Positions 41,150 through 48,802 of a DNA stretch of 48,802 bases are shown in pieces. Below the pieces are notes generated by a model. It saw nothing but the letters and a program-made list of their open reading frames with translations. It did not search any database and was not told where the DNA came from. The translations under genes and the position numbers were made by a program. Location of the stretch: assembly GCF_016107705.1 (NCBI RefSeq), contig NZ_JAEHGC010000025.1, positions 1 through 48,802 of the forward strand, in the 5' to 3' direction. Source of the DNA: Neobacillus cucumis. Lineage in GTDB: Bacteria; Bacillota; Bacilli; Bacillales_B; DSM-18226. How positions within the stretch are numbered: the first letter of the stretch is position 1; every line of letters begins with the position of its first letter.

Positions 41150-42520
41150 TTACATAGATTCTTTTTTTCTATCAGAAGTAGAAATGGTTCTCGATTTATT
41201 GAAAACTTTAAACAGAAGAAAGAGTACGCCCATCCAGATGACGCCGCGTAAAAGGGTCATTGGAGTTCCGATGAAACTGCCGTAAAAGACAATGGCAATT
41301 CCAATAAAACCTAGAATCGGAAACAAAGGATAGAGCGGCTGTTTCCATGGGAGCTGAAGAACCTCTGATTTGGCATTTTTTCGATAAAGAACACTTGCAA
41401 TTAAGGCTAATGTCCAGGAAACTAACCATGCAAATACCAATTGGTTTGATAATTCTACGTAAAGGAAATCCGGATTGATCACCCCTAAGATAATTAAGGC
41501 AACCGATGCTGCCCAGACAACGATAATCCCATTGACTGGAGTACCTGTTTTTGGATGAAGACGTCCGAAGAACGCAGGGAGGTATCCGCTTTTTGCCTGT
41601 GCGTAAAAAATCCGGGAAGCGGCATATAAGGTCCCCATTAGCAAACAAGTTGCTGCAGCAATCCATGCTGTCATATTCATGATATAAGCACCGGCGATAC
41701 CGAATACTTGATTGGCTGCAACGGTAAATGGCGAATCATCAATCGTCACTTTATTCCATGGGATAATGCCTTGTAAGACAAACTGTGCTGCTGTGTACAA
41801 AACTAAGAAGGTAATACTCGACCATACCAATGCTCTCGGAAGATCTTTTGGATTTTTCACCTCGCCACCGGCGGTTGCTAAGGTTACAGCGCCCAAGTAA
41901 GCATAAGTGCCTAATGGAATGGCTGCCCAAAACCCTTTTGATCCGTGTGGCATGAATGGAGTGAAATTATGGAGATTAATATCTTTTAGTCCAATGATGG
42001 AGAAAAGGGCCATTACTACTGTCATAATGATGACTAATAGAAGCTGCGTCTTTGCTGCAATTTCGGTTCCAAGAATATTTAATACGGCGAATATCGTCAA
42101 GAAAAGGATAGCAAAAAACGCTGGCCATAGATCCCCTTTTAGCTGGGGGAAAAACCACATGGTGATTCTGCCGATTGCGATTCCGACGCTGCCGCCGCAA
42201 ATGACCCAGCCAAGTGCAAAGGCAAATCCGGACAAAAATCCCCACCAACTTCCCATAAACCGTTCGACCCAATGGGACATGGCCCCGGCATTTGGCATTC
42301 CTACCGCTAGTTCACCAAGTGCAATCATAAGGAAAAGTTGTGATAATCCAGCAATTCCATAGGCAACGATGGAGCTAGGACCTGCTGTGGCAATCCCTTG
42401 TCCCATCAGGAGGAAGATTCCGTCCCCGATCACGGACCCTACTCCAAGAGCCCAAATCGCCCAAAACCCGAGTTTCTTTTGCGGAATCATCTCTGTCACT
42501 ATTTGCTTATTGTTTGACAT
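41150..42520 (-). CDS. APC-family amino acid/amine permease
   Basis: 456 aa with about 12 TM segments. The substrate-binding motif GVGSVIGDGIFLLMG is near the N-terminus (APC consensus GxxIGxGIF). Also present: GWVICGGSVGIAIG, TYAYLGAVTLATAGGEVKNP and AASRIFYAQAKSGYLPAFFGRLHPKTGTPVNGI. It starts 22 bases inside the amidohydrolase gene, so the two are co-translated. It should import the operon's amine or amino acid. Confidence 0.9.
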   Translation of the reverse strand: MSNNKQIVTEMIPQKKLGFWAIWALGVGSVIGDGIFLLMGQGIATAGPSSIVAYGIAGLSQLFLMIALGELAVGMPNAGAMSHWVERFMGSWWGFLSGFAFALGWVICGGSVGIAIGRITMWFFPQLKGDLWPAFFAILFLTIFAVLNILGTEIAAKTQLLLVIIMTVVMALFSIIGLKDINLHNFTPFMPHGSKGFWAAIPLGTYAYLGAVTLATAGGEVKNPKDLPRALVWSSITFLVLYTAAQFVLQGIIPWNKVTIDDSPFTVAANQVFGIAGAYIMNMTAWIAAATCLLMGTLYAASRIFYAQAKSGYLPAFFGRLHPKTGTPVNGIIVVWAASVALIILGVINPDFLYVELSNQLVFAWLVSWTLALIASVLYRKNAKSEVLQLPWKQPLYPLFPILGFIGIAIVFYGSFIGTPMTLLRGVIWMGVLFLLFKVFNKSRTISTSDRKKESM

Positions 42521-43689
42521 ACAGCAGCCTCCTTCATGTACTTTTGATAAACATTTTCATAGTTTCGGTATAGGACCATTTTTCCAATGGCCTTTGCGGT
42601 TTCGACATCCATGTAGTCTGAATCAACCCAGGAATTTAATACTTCTTCAAAGGACTCTTTAAACAGATGGACGCCCATCCAGTTCATTTCCGGCACGGTA
42701 AAGGCATCAGAGCCGTACATTACCTTATCAAATGGCGCAAATTCAAATACTTGAGATAAAATACGTTTCACCCCGTGGCCGCTGAAAGGATTTTGCAAAG
42801 AGATATCCATATAGACATTCGGCAGGATGCTGACAATAAAGGCAGCTTCCTCCATCCATGGATAACCGCCGTGAACGAGATGAACTTTGGTATTTTCATA
42901 TTTTTGATCGCGGAGCATGTCGATGAGGAAGCTGGGACTTGCTTTCGAAAGGATGACTTCTCCGTCACCGACACCTGTGTGAATATGCATGACCTTGTCA
43001 GCCTTCGTACATTCTTCCATTGCTATATGCAGGCAATAGTCACGGAATTTTTTTACAACGGCACGGGTATTGTGTTTGAATTCCGCGTATTCTGCTTCCG
43101 CAGCCTGCTCATCCATTGGAGCGATTTCTAATCCGCTTCTGTAGGCAATAATCGATTTTAATCCAACAATTCCTTTTGTATTTAAGGCCTCTGTCAGATT
43201 TACACGATATTTTTCGTTGAAGTCAGCAAAGGATTCACATTCTTGACTGAGCTGAACCATGGCAGGTTCGATTCGGTGGATTTCCCAGATACGGGCTCCG
43301 CAAAGGTCGGCATATTCTGCTTTGCTTAATGGCGGCTGCGGGTAACCAAAATCACCGACTACTCCGGTCAGTCTTGCATCTGAAAAAAGATCGCGAGTAT
43401 ATTTTTTAAAATCGACTGCCCTCGCATTGCGCTGCTCGACTACCGCTTCAAGGGTTGGTTCGCATGAAAAATATTTTGCTAAACGCTTAACAAGGATTTG
43501 CATCCACATATTGGTTCCAGGGAATGGCTGTTTTGGTAGTCTTTCATAATCGGCAGGTATTTGGTTAGGAATAACAGCTAAGGACAGCTTTCTGACAAAT
43601 TCTTCTGGTGTATATGGTTCTGGGTTTGCTGTGTAGGGGTGTGCATGAACATCAATGGCTTGAACGTCTTTTAAAGATACTTTCATCAT
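42499..43689 (-). CDS. Amidohydrolase (FluG N-domain-like TIM barrel)
   Basis: 396 aa, ATG with GGAGGAATT. Amidohydrolase_2-type TIM barrel: metal motif IDVHAHPY near the start, GLKSIIAYRSGLEI, VMHIHTGVGDGEVI, KVHLVHGGYPWMEEAAFIVSILPNVYMDIS and DKVMYGSDAF (conserved Asp). This arrangement is that of the N-terminal domain of fungal FluG and plant NodGS, whose C-terminal domain is a GS-like ligase; here that ligase is the fourth gene of the same operon. First gene behind the sigma-54-like promoter. Exact reaction unknown. Confidence 0.85.
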   Translation of the reverse strand: MMKVSLKDVQAIDVHAHPYTANPEPYTPEEFVRKLSLAVIPNQIPADYERLPKQPFPGTNMWMQILVKRLAKYFSCEPTLEAVVEQRNARAVDFKKYTRDLFSDARLTGVVGDFGYPQPPLSKAEYADLCGARIWEIHRIEPAMVQLSQECESFADFNEKYRVNLTEALNTKGIVGLKSIIAYRSGLEIAPMDEQAAEAEYAEFKHNTRAVVKKFRDYCLHIAMEECTKADKVMHIHTGVGDGEVILSKASPSFLIDMLRDQKYENTKVHLVHGGYPWMEEAAFIVSILPNVYMDISLQNPFSGHGVKRILSQVFEFAPFDKVMYGSDAFTVPEMNWMGVHLFKESFEEVLNSWVDSDYMDVETAKAIGKMVLYRNYENVYQKYMKEAAVCQTISK

Positions 43690-43726
43690 TCGTTAATTCC
43701 TCCTTTACGGTTTCACTATGAATACT

Positions 43727-43743
43727 AGCAAGTTTTATGCCAA
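43727..43743 (-). promoter_or_regulatory. Sigma-54-type promoter of the GS/amidohydrolase operon
   Basis: On the minus strand TTGGCAT-AAAAC-TTGCT (plus 43743 down to 43727) matches the -24/-12 consensus with one change (T for C). It lies 38 bases upstream of the first gene and faces away from a sigma-54 activator gene. Confidence 0.75.
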
Positions 43744-43825
43744 GCTGTTTTGAATATTCAGAATTAGGGGAATCATGGCTATACTAGGAAAAGTTGAATG
43801 CTACTGACCGCAAAAAATTTTTGAT

Positions 43826-43855
43826 AGAAAAAATTTTTCCGGAAAATATTTTTCT
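43826..43855. promoter_or_regulatory. 30-bp imperfect palindrome, probable activator site
   Basis: Arms of 13 bases match at 11 positions around a central CCGG (TTTTTCCGGAAAAT core). It lies about 85-110 bases upstream of the sigma-54-type promoter. A related core TTTTTCGGAAAAA lies at 43965-43977, over the activator's own ribosome binding region. Both are also weakly like the CodY box AATTTTCWGAAAATT. Confidence 0.55.
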
Positions 43856-43988
43856 ATTTTTCATATTAGATTGAAATTTCTGTTTTATCAATCTTTAAAT
43901 ATGTTACTATTTTGGTAGAAAGACCTTGTGTTTTGAAGAGTGACAAATTTTTTTCACTTAGAATTTTTCGGAAAAAGTGGTGATAAGA

Positions 43989-45743
43989 GTGGATAAGCAG
44001 TTTCATTTATCCTTTTTAGATGTTTGGAATCATTCGTTTGAAAGTATAATCTTGTTCAGCGAACAAGGAGTAATTTTGTCCTTAAACCGTCCGGCAGCAC
44101 GTTTGTTTTCGGAAAGTCCCTCTACGCTAATTGGTGCTTCGATTCATGAATTGATCCCATCCGAGGATTTTAAAAAATGCCTTCAAAAGAAGGGGAAAAC
44201 AGGAGTTTCTATACTTTTGGGGACCAAACAATTAGTAGCAAACATCTCCTTTTTTGAAAATTACGAGATGTACCTGCTGTTTTTAAAGGATATTTCGCAA
44301 GTTCAAATGCTGCAGCATCAAATTCAGGAATTGAAGAAAACGAAGCAATTATTCAATTTGATTCTGGATCAATTAGAAGAGGGAATCTCTGTCATTGATG
44401 AACATGGGAGGATTCTCTTTTATAACTTTAAAGCAGGTGAGATGGATACATTGGAACCGGAGGCGGTTCGAAATAAAAGGGTACAGGATGTTTGGAATGT
44501 CGATGAAAATACAAGTACCTTATTGACTTCGCTTCGAACGAGAAGGACTCTTCATCACAGGGAAACGAAATTTTCCTCAAACGGGAAGGCGATTACCACG
44601 TTAGCTCGGACGGTCCCATTGATGCTAGATGAAAATGTTGCGGGTGCTATTGAAATTTTGAAAGATATCACTGAGAAAAAGCATCTTTCCGATACCATCT
44701 TACAGCTGCAAAAACAGGGTAAGGGAGATTTAGAATCGACAAATCCTATCTCTTCGCAGAAAAATAATACCCGGTTTCAGTTTGAAGACATTATTTTTTC
44801 GAGCAGAGAGATGGCTCAGTCGGTTGAGCAGGCTCGCCGGTCGGCGAGGTCAAAATCCAATATTCTCATCGTGGGTGAAACAGGGACGGGCAAGGAGCTG
44901 TTTGCTCAGAGTATCCATAATGAGAGTCCGAGAAAAGACAAACCGTTTATCGCGCAAAACTGTGCGGCGCTTCCGGAGTCTTTGCTTGAAAGTTTGTTGT
45001 TTGGAACAACGGCAGGCAGCTTCACCGGTGCTGTCAACCGTCCGGGTCTTTTTGAACAGGCTCAGGGCGGGACGCTTATGCTCGATGAAATCAATTCGAT
45101 GAGTATTAACCTTCAGGCGAAGCTGTTGCGAGTGATTCAGGAACGGAAGGTACAGCGGCTAGGTTCGACAAAGGTTATTGATATTGATGTAAGAATTGTT
45201 GCGACGATGAATGAGGAGCCATTAGAAGCGATTGCCAACCAACGGCTTCGGGAGGATTTATATTATCGGCTTGGTGTGGTGAATCTCGTGATTCCGCCTT
45301 TGCGAAATCGAAAGGAGGATTTACGGGTATTAATTGATCACTTTATTACGAAGCATGCTGAACTATTAGATGTACGTGTTGACGGGTTGGACCAGGATGT
45401 TTTTCATTATTTCATGAATTATCAATGGCCTGGGAATGTTAGGCAGCTAGAGCATGTTATTGAAGGGTGCCTTAACCTTGTTTACGATGAGCGGACCATC
45501 AGCTTCAATCATTTACCGCCTATTATTAAAAATAAAATTCAGCAGGCGGAGCGCGCTTTAGGTCATGAATCCTTATCGTCGTTTTCGGGAAGTCTCCCTG
45601 AACAGATTGAAAGGCTGGAGCGCGTCATGATTGAGCAGGCGGTGAATCAGGCGCAAGGCAATATTACGAAAGCTGCGGAACAGTTGGGAATTTCAAGGCA
45701 AAATCTCAATTATAAGCTGAAAAAATTTCAGATTTTCTTTTAA
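43989..45743 (+). CDS. RocR-like sigma-54-dependent activator
   Basis: 584 aa from GTG 43989 (GGTGAT upstream; GTG 43977 is an alternative). Two N-terminal PAS-like domains (SIILFSEQGVILSLNR; EGISVIDEHGRILFYN) precede the AAA+ core: Walker A GETGTGKELFAQS, QNCAALPESLLESLLFGTTAGSFTGA (GSFTGA variant of the sigma-54 loop, as in RocR), GGTLMLDEINSMS and REDLYYRLGV. A Fis-type HTH follows (NITKAAEQLGISRQNLNYKLKKF). RocR controls arginine/ornithine catabolism in B. subtilis; here the likely targets are the divergent four-gene operon and the downstream aminotransferase. Confidence 0.92.
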   Translation: MDKQFHLSFLDVWNHSFESIILFSEQGVILSLNRPAARLFSESPSTLIGASIHELIPSEDFKKCLQKKGKTGVSILLGTKQLVANISFFENYEMYLLFLKDISQVQMLQHQIQELKKTKQLFNLILDQLEEGISVIDEHGRILFYNFKAGEMDTLEPEAVRNKRVQDVWNVDENTSTLLTSLRTRRTLHHRETKFSSNGKAITTLARTVPLMLDENVAGAIEILKDITEKKHLSDTILQLQKQGKGDLESTNPISSQKNNTRFQFEDIIFSSREMAQSVEQARRSARSKSNILIVGETGTGKELFAQSIHNESPRKDKPFIAQNCAALPESLLESLLFGTTAGSFTGAVNRPGLFEQAQGGTLMLDEINSMSINLQAKLLRVIQERKVQRLGSTKVIDIDVRIVATMNEEPLEAIANQRLREDLYYRLGVVNLVIPPLRNRKEDLRVLIDHFITKHAELLDVRVDGLDQDVFHYFMNYQWPGNVRQLEHVIEGCLNLVYDERTISFNHLPPIIKNKIQQAERALGHESLSSFSGSLPEQIERLERVMIEQAVNQAQGNITKAAEQLGISRQNLNYKLKKFQIFF

Positions 45744-45755
45744 GGGGGAGAGGGT

Positions 45756-47084
45756 TTGGATACTTCGTTTCTTGATGCTGAAGGTCGAGTGATTGCGGAC
45801 AGTTTAAAAATTCGTTTTTACCCTATTGCTGTGAAGGCTGCAAAGGGTACGCGGGTGATCGACCAATCTGGAAAGGAATATTTAGATATTGCGGCCGGCT
45901 GGGCTGTTGTGAATATTGGTTATGGACATCCTCGTGTGAGTACGGCGATTAAAGAAAAATATGATAGCTTATCGTTTACTTCACAGCTTTCAGCTCCGGA
46001 GTCGACGATGGTTTCTTTGGCTCGGAAATTAATTGAGATTACGCCGGGTGATTTTTCTAAAAAGGTATGGTTTGGCCATTCTGGCTCTGATGCGAATGAT
46101 TGTATTGCGAAACTGGTTCCGCTTGAAAAGAAGCGGTCCAGAATGATTTCTTTTATGGGTTCGTATCATGGGCAGACGATGGGGTCGCTTTCGCTCTCTG
46201 GGCATCCCGCCCAAGCGGGTTTTGTTGGCAGCGGCAATGTGGTGAAAATTCCTTATCCGAATCCCTATCGACCGCTATTTGGGGAGACGGACCGTCTGAC
46301 GGATCAGGTTATTGGATATTTAGAGGAAGAAGTGTTTAAGACGATTTGTCCGCCCGGTGATACGGCTGGAATTATTATTGAGGGAATTCAAAGTGATGGT
46401 GGGGTGATTGTTCCACCGGATGATTTCTTGCCGCGGCTTGAGGAGGTCTGTAGGCGCTATAGTATTCATCTCATTTTTGATGAAGTGAAAGTAGGGCTCG
46501 GGCGGACGGGTAAGTGGTTTTCGTTTGATCATATCGGGGTTGTTCCGGATGCTGTTGTGCTTGGGAAGTCACTTGGAGGCGGGTTGCCAATTAGTTCGGT
46601 TGTAGCCAGAAGAGAAATTCTTGATGCGGGCACGGGGATCCATATGTTTACAATGAGTGGGAATCCTGTCTGTAGTGCTGCATCGCTGGAAAGTTTGCGG
46701 ATTATTGAAGAGGAACAGTTAGTTGAGAATGCTAGGGTTAATGGGGAATATTTTATTGGTCTGTTAAAAGGTCTCCAGGAGAAGTATGAATGGGTTGGGG
46801 ATGTTCGTGGAAAAGGGCTTGCGATTGGTGTTGAGTTGGTGGAGGACAGGGTAACGAAAAAGCCAGCTGCTGAAAAAACGGCTGCTATTTGTTACCGATG
46901 CTATGAGCTTGGACTGCTCGTCTTTTACGTAGGCATCCACAGTAATGTCATTGAAATCACCCCGCCTCTCACCATCACTAAACAAGAAATCGAATTAGCG
47001 GTATTCATACTCGACCAAGCCTTTTCGGACTTGGAACAGGGGAAAATTAATCTGGATTTGGTGAGGGAGTATGGTGGGTGGTAG
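45756..47084 (+). CDS. Class III PLP-dependent aminotransferase
   Basis: 442 aa from a TTG start with GGGGGAGAGGG, 12 bases after the activator, so co-transcribed. Fold type I aminotransferase: LDIAAGWAVVNIGYGHPRV, FGHSGSDANDCIAKL, SYHGQTMGSLSLSG, LIFDEVKVGLGRTGKWFSFDHIGVVPDAVVLGKSLGGGLP (PLP Lys in GKSLGGG) and ITPPLTITKQEIE. The family includes ornithine, GABA, beta-alanine and other omega-amino acid aminotransferases. It probably transaminates an amino compound released or modified by the divergent operon. Confidence 0.9.
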   Translation: MDTSFLDAEGRVIADSLKIRFYPIAVKAAKGTRVIDQSGKEYLDIAAGWAVVNIGYGHPRVSTAIKEKYDSLSFTSQLSAPESTMVSLARKLIEITPGDFSKKVWFGHSGSDANDCIAKLVPLEKKRSRMISFMGSYHGQTMGSLSLSGHPAQAGFVGSGNVVKIPYPNPYRPLFGETDRLTDQVIGYLEEEVFKTICPPGDTAGIIIEGIQSDGGVIVPPDDFLPRLEEVCRRYSIHLIFDEVKVGLGRTGKWFSFDHIGVVPDAVVLGKSLGGGLPISSVVARREILDAGTGIHMFTMSGNPVCSAASLESLRIIEEEQLVENARVNGEYFIGLLKGLQEKYEWVGDVRGKGLAIGVELVEDRVTKKPAAEKTAAICYRCYELGLLVFYVGIHSNVIEITPPLTITKQEIELAVFILDQAFSDLEQGKINLDLVREYGGW

Positions 47085-47157
47085 TTGAGAGTCTGACATC
47101 CCGCTTGGTTGAAAAGTGTTATGACCATTAAGATGGAAATCTCGAAACTAAAAATCG

Positions 47158-47192
47158 AAATGCCAACAGAGGCTGAGTCTTTGTTGGCATTT
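47158..47192. terminator. Terminator between convergent genes
   Basis: AAATGCCAACA (47158-47168) and TGTTGGCATTT (47182-47192) pair perfectly around a 13-base loop; T runs are short on both strands. Confidence 0.65.
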
Positions 47193-47194
47193 GT

Positions 47195-47650
47195 CTAATT
47201 CTTGTCCAATTTCGTTAAACCAAGTGCTCCGTTATCCCATAATATTTTTTCAACGGTTTTCCATTGATCTTCTTCACACCGAATCATCAAAACGATTTCA
47301 GAACTAATGTTTTTTGACCCGCTTTTCCCCTTTTTTACAATCAATAGTTTTAGAAGAAACCCTAAAATAAGACCGGAGATAGCTCCGATTATTCCCCATA
47401 TAATCGGGCCCCATTTTAGAATAAATCCATAGATAGATCCCAGAAGCATGAAACAGGTCCCGAGGATAGCCGCACCGTCAAATAGACTCAATCCATCCGC
47501 TCTATGGATGGTATCGAACAATTGTCTCTTCCCGGTTCTTTTATCAAGCGGAGCAGCAAGGATCTTTTCATTCGTAAGGCCATTTTGTTTGAGTTCTGTA
47601 ATCGCTAATTCGATAAAAATTGAATTTTCGTAGGTAGCAATTACTAACAT
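47195..47650 (-). CDS. Membrane protein with glycine-zipper helices, unknown function
   Basis: 151 aa from ATG 47650 (AAAGGA upstream; GTG 47659 is too close to it). A cytoplasmic N-terminal domain with LVIATYENSIFIELAITELKQNG resembles the ferredoxin-like start of general-stress and DUF1269-type proteins. Two TM segments follow, the second rich in G-x3-G (WGIIGAISGLILGFLLKLL), then a short C-terminal domain (SSEIVLMIRCEEDQWKTVEKILWDNGA). It follows the next gene by 15 bases in an operon. Function unknown. Confidence 0.75.
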   Translation of the reverse strand: MLVIATYENSIFIELAITELKQNGLTNEKILAAPLDKRTGKRQLFDTIHRADGLSLFDGAAILGTCFMLLGSIYGFILKWGPIIWGIIGAISGLILGFLLKLLIVKKGKSGSKNISSEIVLMIRCEEDQWKTVEKILWDNGALGLTKLDKN

Positions 47651-47665
47651 GGTATTCACAATCCT

Positions 47666-48430
47666 TTATAGGGGAGTTTTAAAATGAATTTTTTGATAGT
47701 TTTTTCGTAAATATGCGGCCATTTCTTTTTCGAACAGTTTATTGTTCTCGACTGCAGATGAATAGGCATCGTAGATGATGAAAAAGTAGATGGATGGAAA
47801 ATAAAGTGCCCATTGCATATTAATCGTCTCTTTAGCCTGTATAAAATCACCTAGCATTGATAAGTGGATTGCATAGAGAATATGACCGAAATAACAAATC
47901 CCGACGGTATAAATAAAAATAAAGAATCCTGAAACTACATTATGCAGATAAAGATGACCGAGACCAGGGAACAGGGCGGACCAGACTAAAGCTAGCCAAG
48001 GCTTCCGTTTATCTAAGTAGTTCATATCCCAAGAGCCCATTTTAATATTCAACATGGGGGCATCCTCGCGATCCGCCAATACATATTGTTTGTTTAAGTC
48101 AATGGTGGTCCGGTATCCGTCCCATATGCCGAACATATAAATGGCTATATAGAGAATTAACCACTTTTCATCTAGAACTTCTTTGGCTTTGTCAAAGTCA
48201 CCTAATAAGGAATAGAGAATTCCTAGGTTTACATTTGCCATCCCGTTAATAAAGGTTTCCCATAGAATCAAAATAAACCCCGCTATATAGCGATGCTGCA
48301 TAAGGTGCCCAAAGCCAGGATAGGAAAAGGAAAAAAAGGCAACAACCCAAGGGTTTTTTAAATGGAGTTGACTTGTTGTAAATTGGGAAAGGTATGCCCT
48401 TTGTCTTCGAAAGGGAGGTATTTGGTTCAT
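47666..48430 (-). CDS. Membrane protein built from two repeated halves, unknown function
   Basis: 254 aa from ATG 48430 with AAGGGGC upstream. Two homologous halves of about 85 residues follow each other: NPWVVAFFSFSYPGFGHLM...SLLGDFDKAKE...GIWDGYRTTIDLNK and KPWLALVWSALFPGLGHLY...SMLGDFIQAKE...IIYDAYSSAVENNK. Each half has a PGxGHL turn between hydrophobic helices and an LGDF-x3-KE loop. The PGxGHLY motif recalls TM2/DUF5683-type membrane proteins. First gene of a two-gene unit. Function unknown. Confidence 0.78.
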   Translation of the reverse strand: MNQIPPFRRQRAYLSQFTTSQLHLKNPWVVAFFSFSYPGFGHLMQHRYIAGFILILWETFINGMANVNLGILYSLLGDFDKAKEVLDEKWLILYIAIYMFGIWDGYRTTIDLNKQYVLADREDAPMLNIKMGSWDMNYLDKRKPWLALVWSALFPGLGHLYLHNVVSGFFIFIYTVGICYFGHILYAIHLSMLGDFIQAKETINMQWALYFPSIYFFIIYDAYSSAVENNKLFEKEMAAYLRKNYQKIHFKTPL

Positions 48431-48588
48431 GATCTGTTGCCCCTTCATAAGATTAAGATTTATTATTTTATTAATCACCAATATTTGTAATTTTCATCCA
48501 TGTAGGATTTTAATTTGTTAATGTTTATTGAATTTGAACTCTTGGACAGGTTATTTGAAACTAAATCGCAAGTTTTTTTGAAAAGTGG

Positions 48589-48617
48589 TTGACTTATGTT
48601 TAGCAATCTAGTAATAT
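48589..48617 (+). promoter_or_regulatory. Tandem promoter P1, probable rRNA-operon leader
   Basis: TTGACT (48589-48594), 17 bases, TAATAT (48612-48617). GTCGCCGA follows near the predicted start point. Confidence 0.75.
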
Positions 48618-48682
48618 TACTTCTTGTCGCCGAACAAACAAGTGCGATTAACAGAAAAATAAATCACTCTGAAAAAAAAGAG

Positions 48683-48711
48683 TTGATATTGATGAATGAT
48701 TCTGTTACGAT
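48683..48711 (+). promoter_or_regulatory. Tandem promoter P2, probable rRNA-operon leader
   Basis: TTGATA (48683-48688), 17 bases, TACGAT (48706-48711). GTCGCTGA follows at the same relative place as after P1. Confidence 0.75.
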
Positions 48712-48756
48712 AGTAAACGTCGCTGATTCAAGCGGGAAATTATTTTAGCAAAATAA

Positions 48757-48785
48757 TTGACACGCTGAAGATGAGATGATATATT
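48757..48785 (+). promoter_or_regulatory. Tandem promoter P3 at the right edge
   Basis: Perfect TTGACA (48757-48762), 17 bases, TATATT (48780-48785). No gene starts before the window ends; three stacked strong promoters with no ribosome binding site suggest a stable-RNA operon beyond 48802. Confidence 0.75.
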
Positions 48786-48802
48786 GATATCCTGCTTTAA
48801 AA

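Overview
The window comes from a low-GC, spore-forming Gram-positive bacterium of the Bacillaceae (Bacillus or Neobacillus-like). The basis is a gerA-type germination operon, sigma-G-type promoters, AGGAGG-type ribosome binding sites, frequent TTG/GTG starts, cre-like CcpA sites, a CitS/CitT-like two-component pair and sigma-54 (SigL) loci. It reads as chromosome: no phage, plasmid replication gene or intact insertion sequence is visible. Genus is inference.

Layout. 1-2040: terminators, a 47-aa membrane peptide, a membrane protein of unknown function and the decayed C-terminal end of an SGNH hydrolase. 2158-3319: a purine (guanine-type) riboswitch controls a secreted lipoprotein of the nucleoside phosphorylase/MTA-SAH nucleosidase fold. 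3393-4344: a VanW-family gene behind a sigma-G-like promoter. 4375-11140: ketone-body (3-hydroxybutyrate) locus, with three operator-like palindromes, a near-perfect sigma-54 promoter, GntP permease, 3-hydroxybutyrate dehydrogenase, sigma-54 activator, a 3-hydroxyacyl-CoA dehydrogenase-family enzyme and both subunits of succinyl-CoA:acetoacetate CoA-transferase. 11316-12656: a small ribbon-helix-helix-like protein and a heptad-repeat coiled-coil protein. 12900-18312: a CitS/DcuS-type sensor kinase and regulator divergent from a NitT/TauT-type ABC importer. 18723-20851: a YwaF-like membrane protein and a SstT-like Na+/serine-threonine symporter.

21209-30397: a sugar-alcohol PTS region, with transketolase, HPr, PRD/EIIA activator, Gat-family IIA, two near-identical IIB proteins, IIC and two zinc alcohol dehydrogenases. 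The content suggests pentitol or galactitol uptake, oxidation of the phosphorylated polyol and entry into the pentose phosphate pathway. 30566-34742: germinant receptor operon (A, B, C and a two-TM D-like gene). 34844-38374: a RelA/SpoT synthetase-domain protein with a coiled-coil tail, a membrane-anchored NTF2-like protein, an M50 protease and a CwlK-like peptidase. 38576-47084: a probable amine/nitrogen catabolic locus in which an amidohydrolase, amino acid permease, M20 hydrolase and glutamine-synthetase-like ligase form one overlapping operon from a sigma-54-type promoter, divergent from a RocR-like activator plus class III aminotransferase. 47195-48430: two membrane proteins of unknown function. 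48589-48802: three perfectly spaced tandem promoters that probably drive an rRNA operon beyond the right edge.

The most unusual signal is not a gene. Five intergenic arrays (near 11.6, 12.8, 18.4, 19.4 and 38.5 kb) repeat a DnaA-box-like decamer at exactly 21-bp steps, nearly always ending in one 19-bp step; two of them finish on a perfect TTATCCACA box. A second motif (AATTCGCGGATAAA) occurs in pairs at the same 21-bp spacing.
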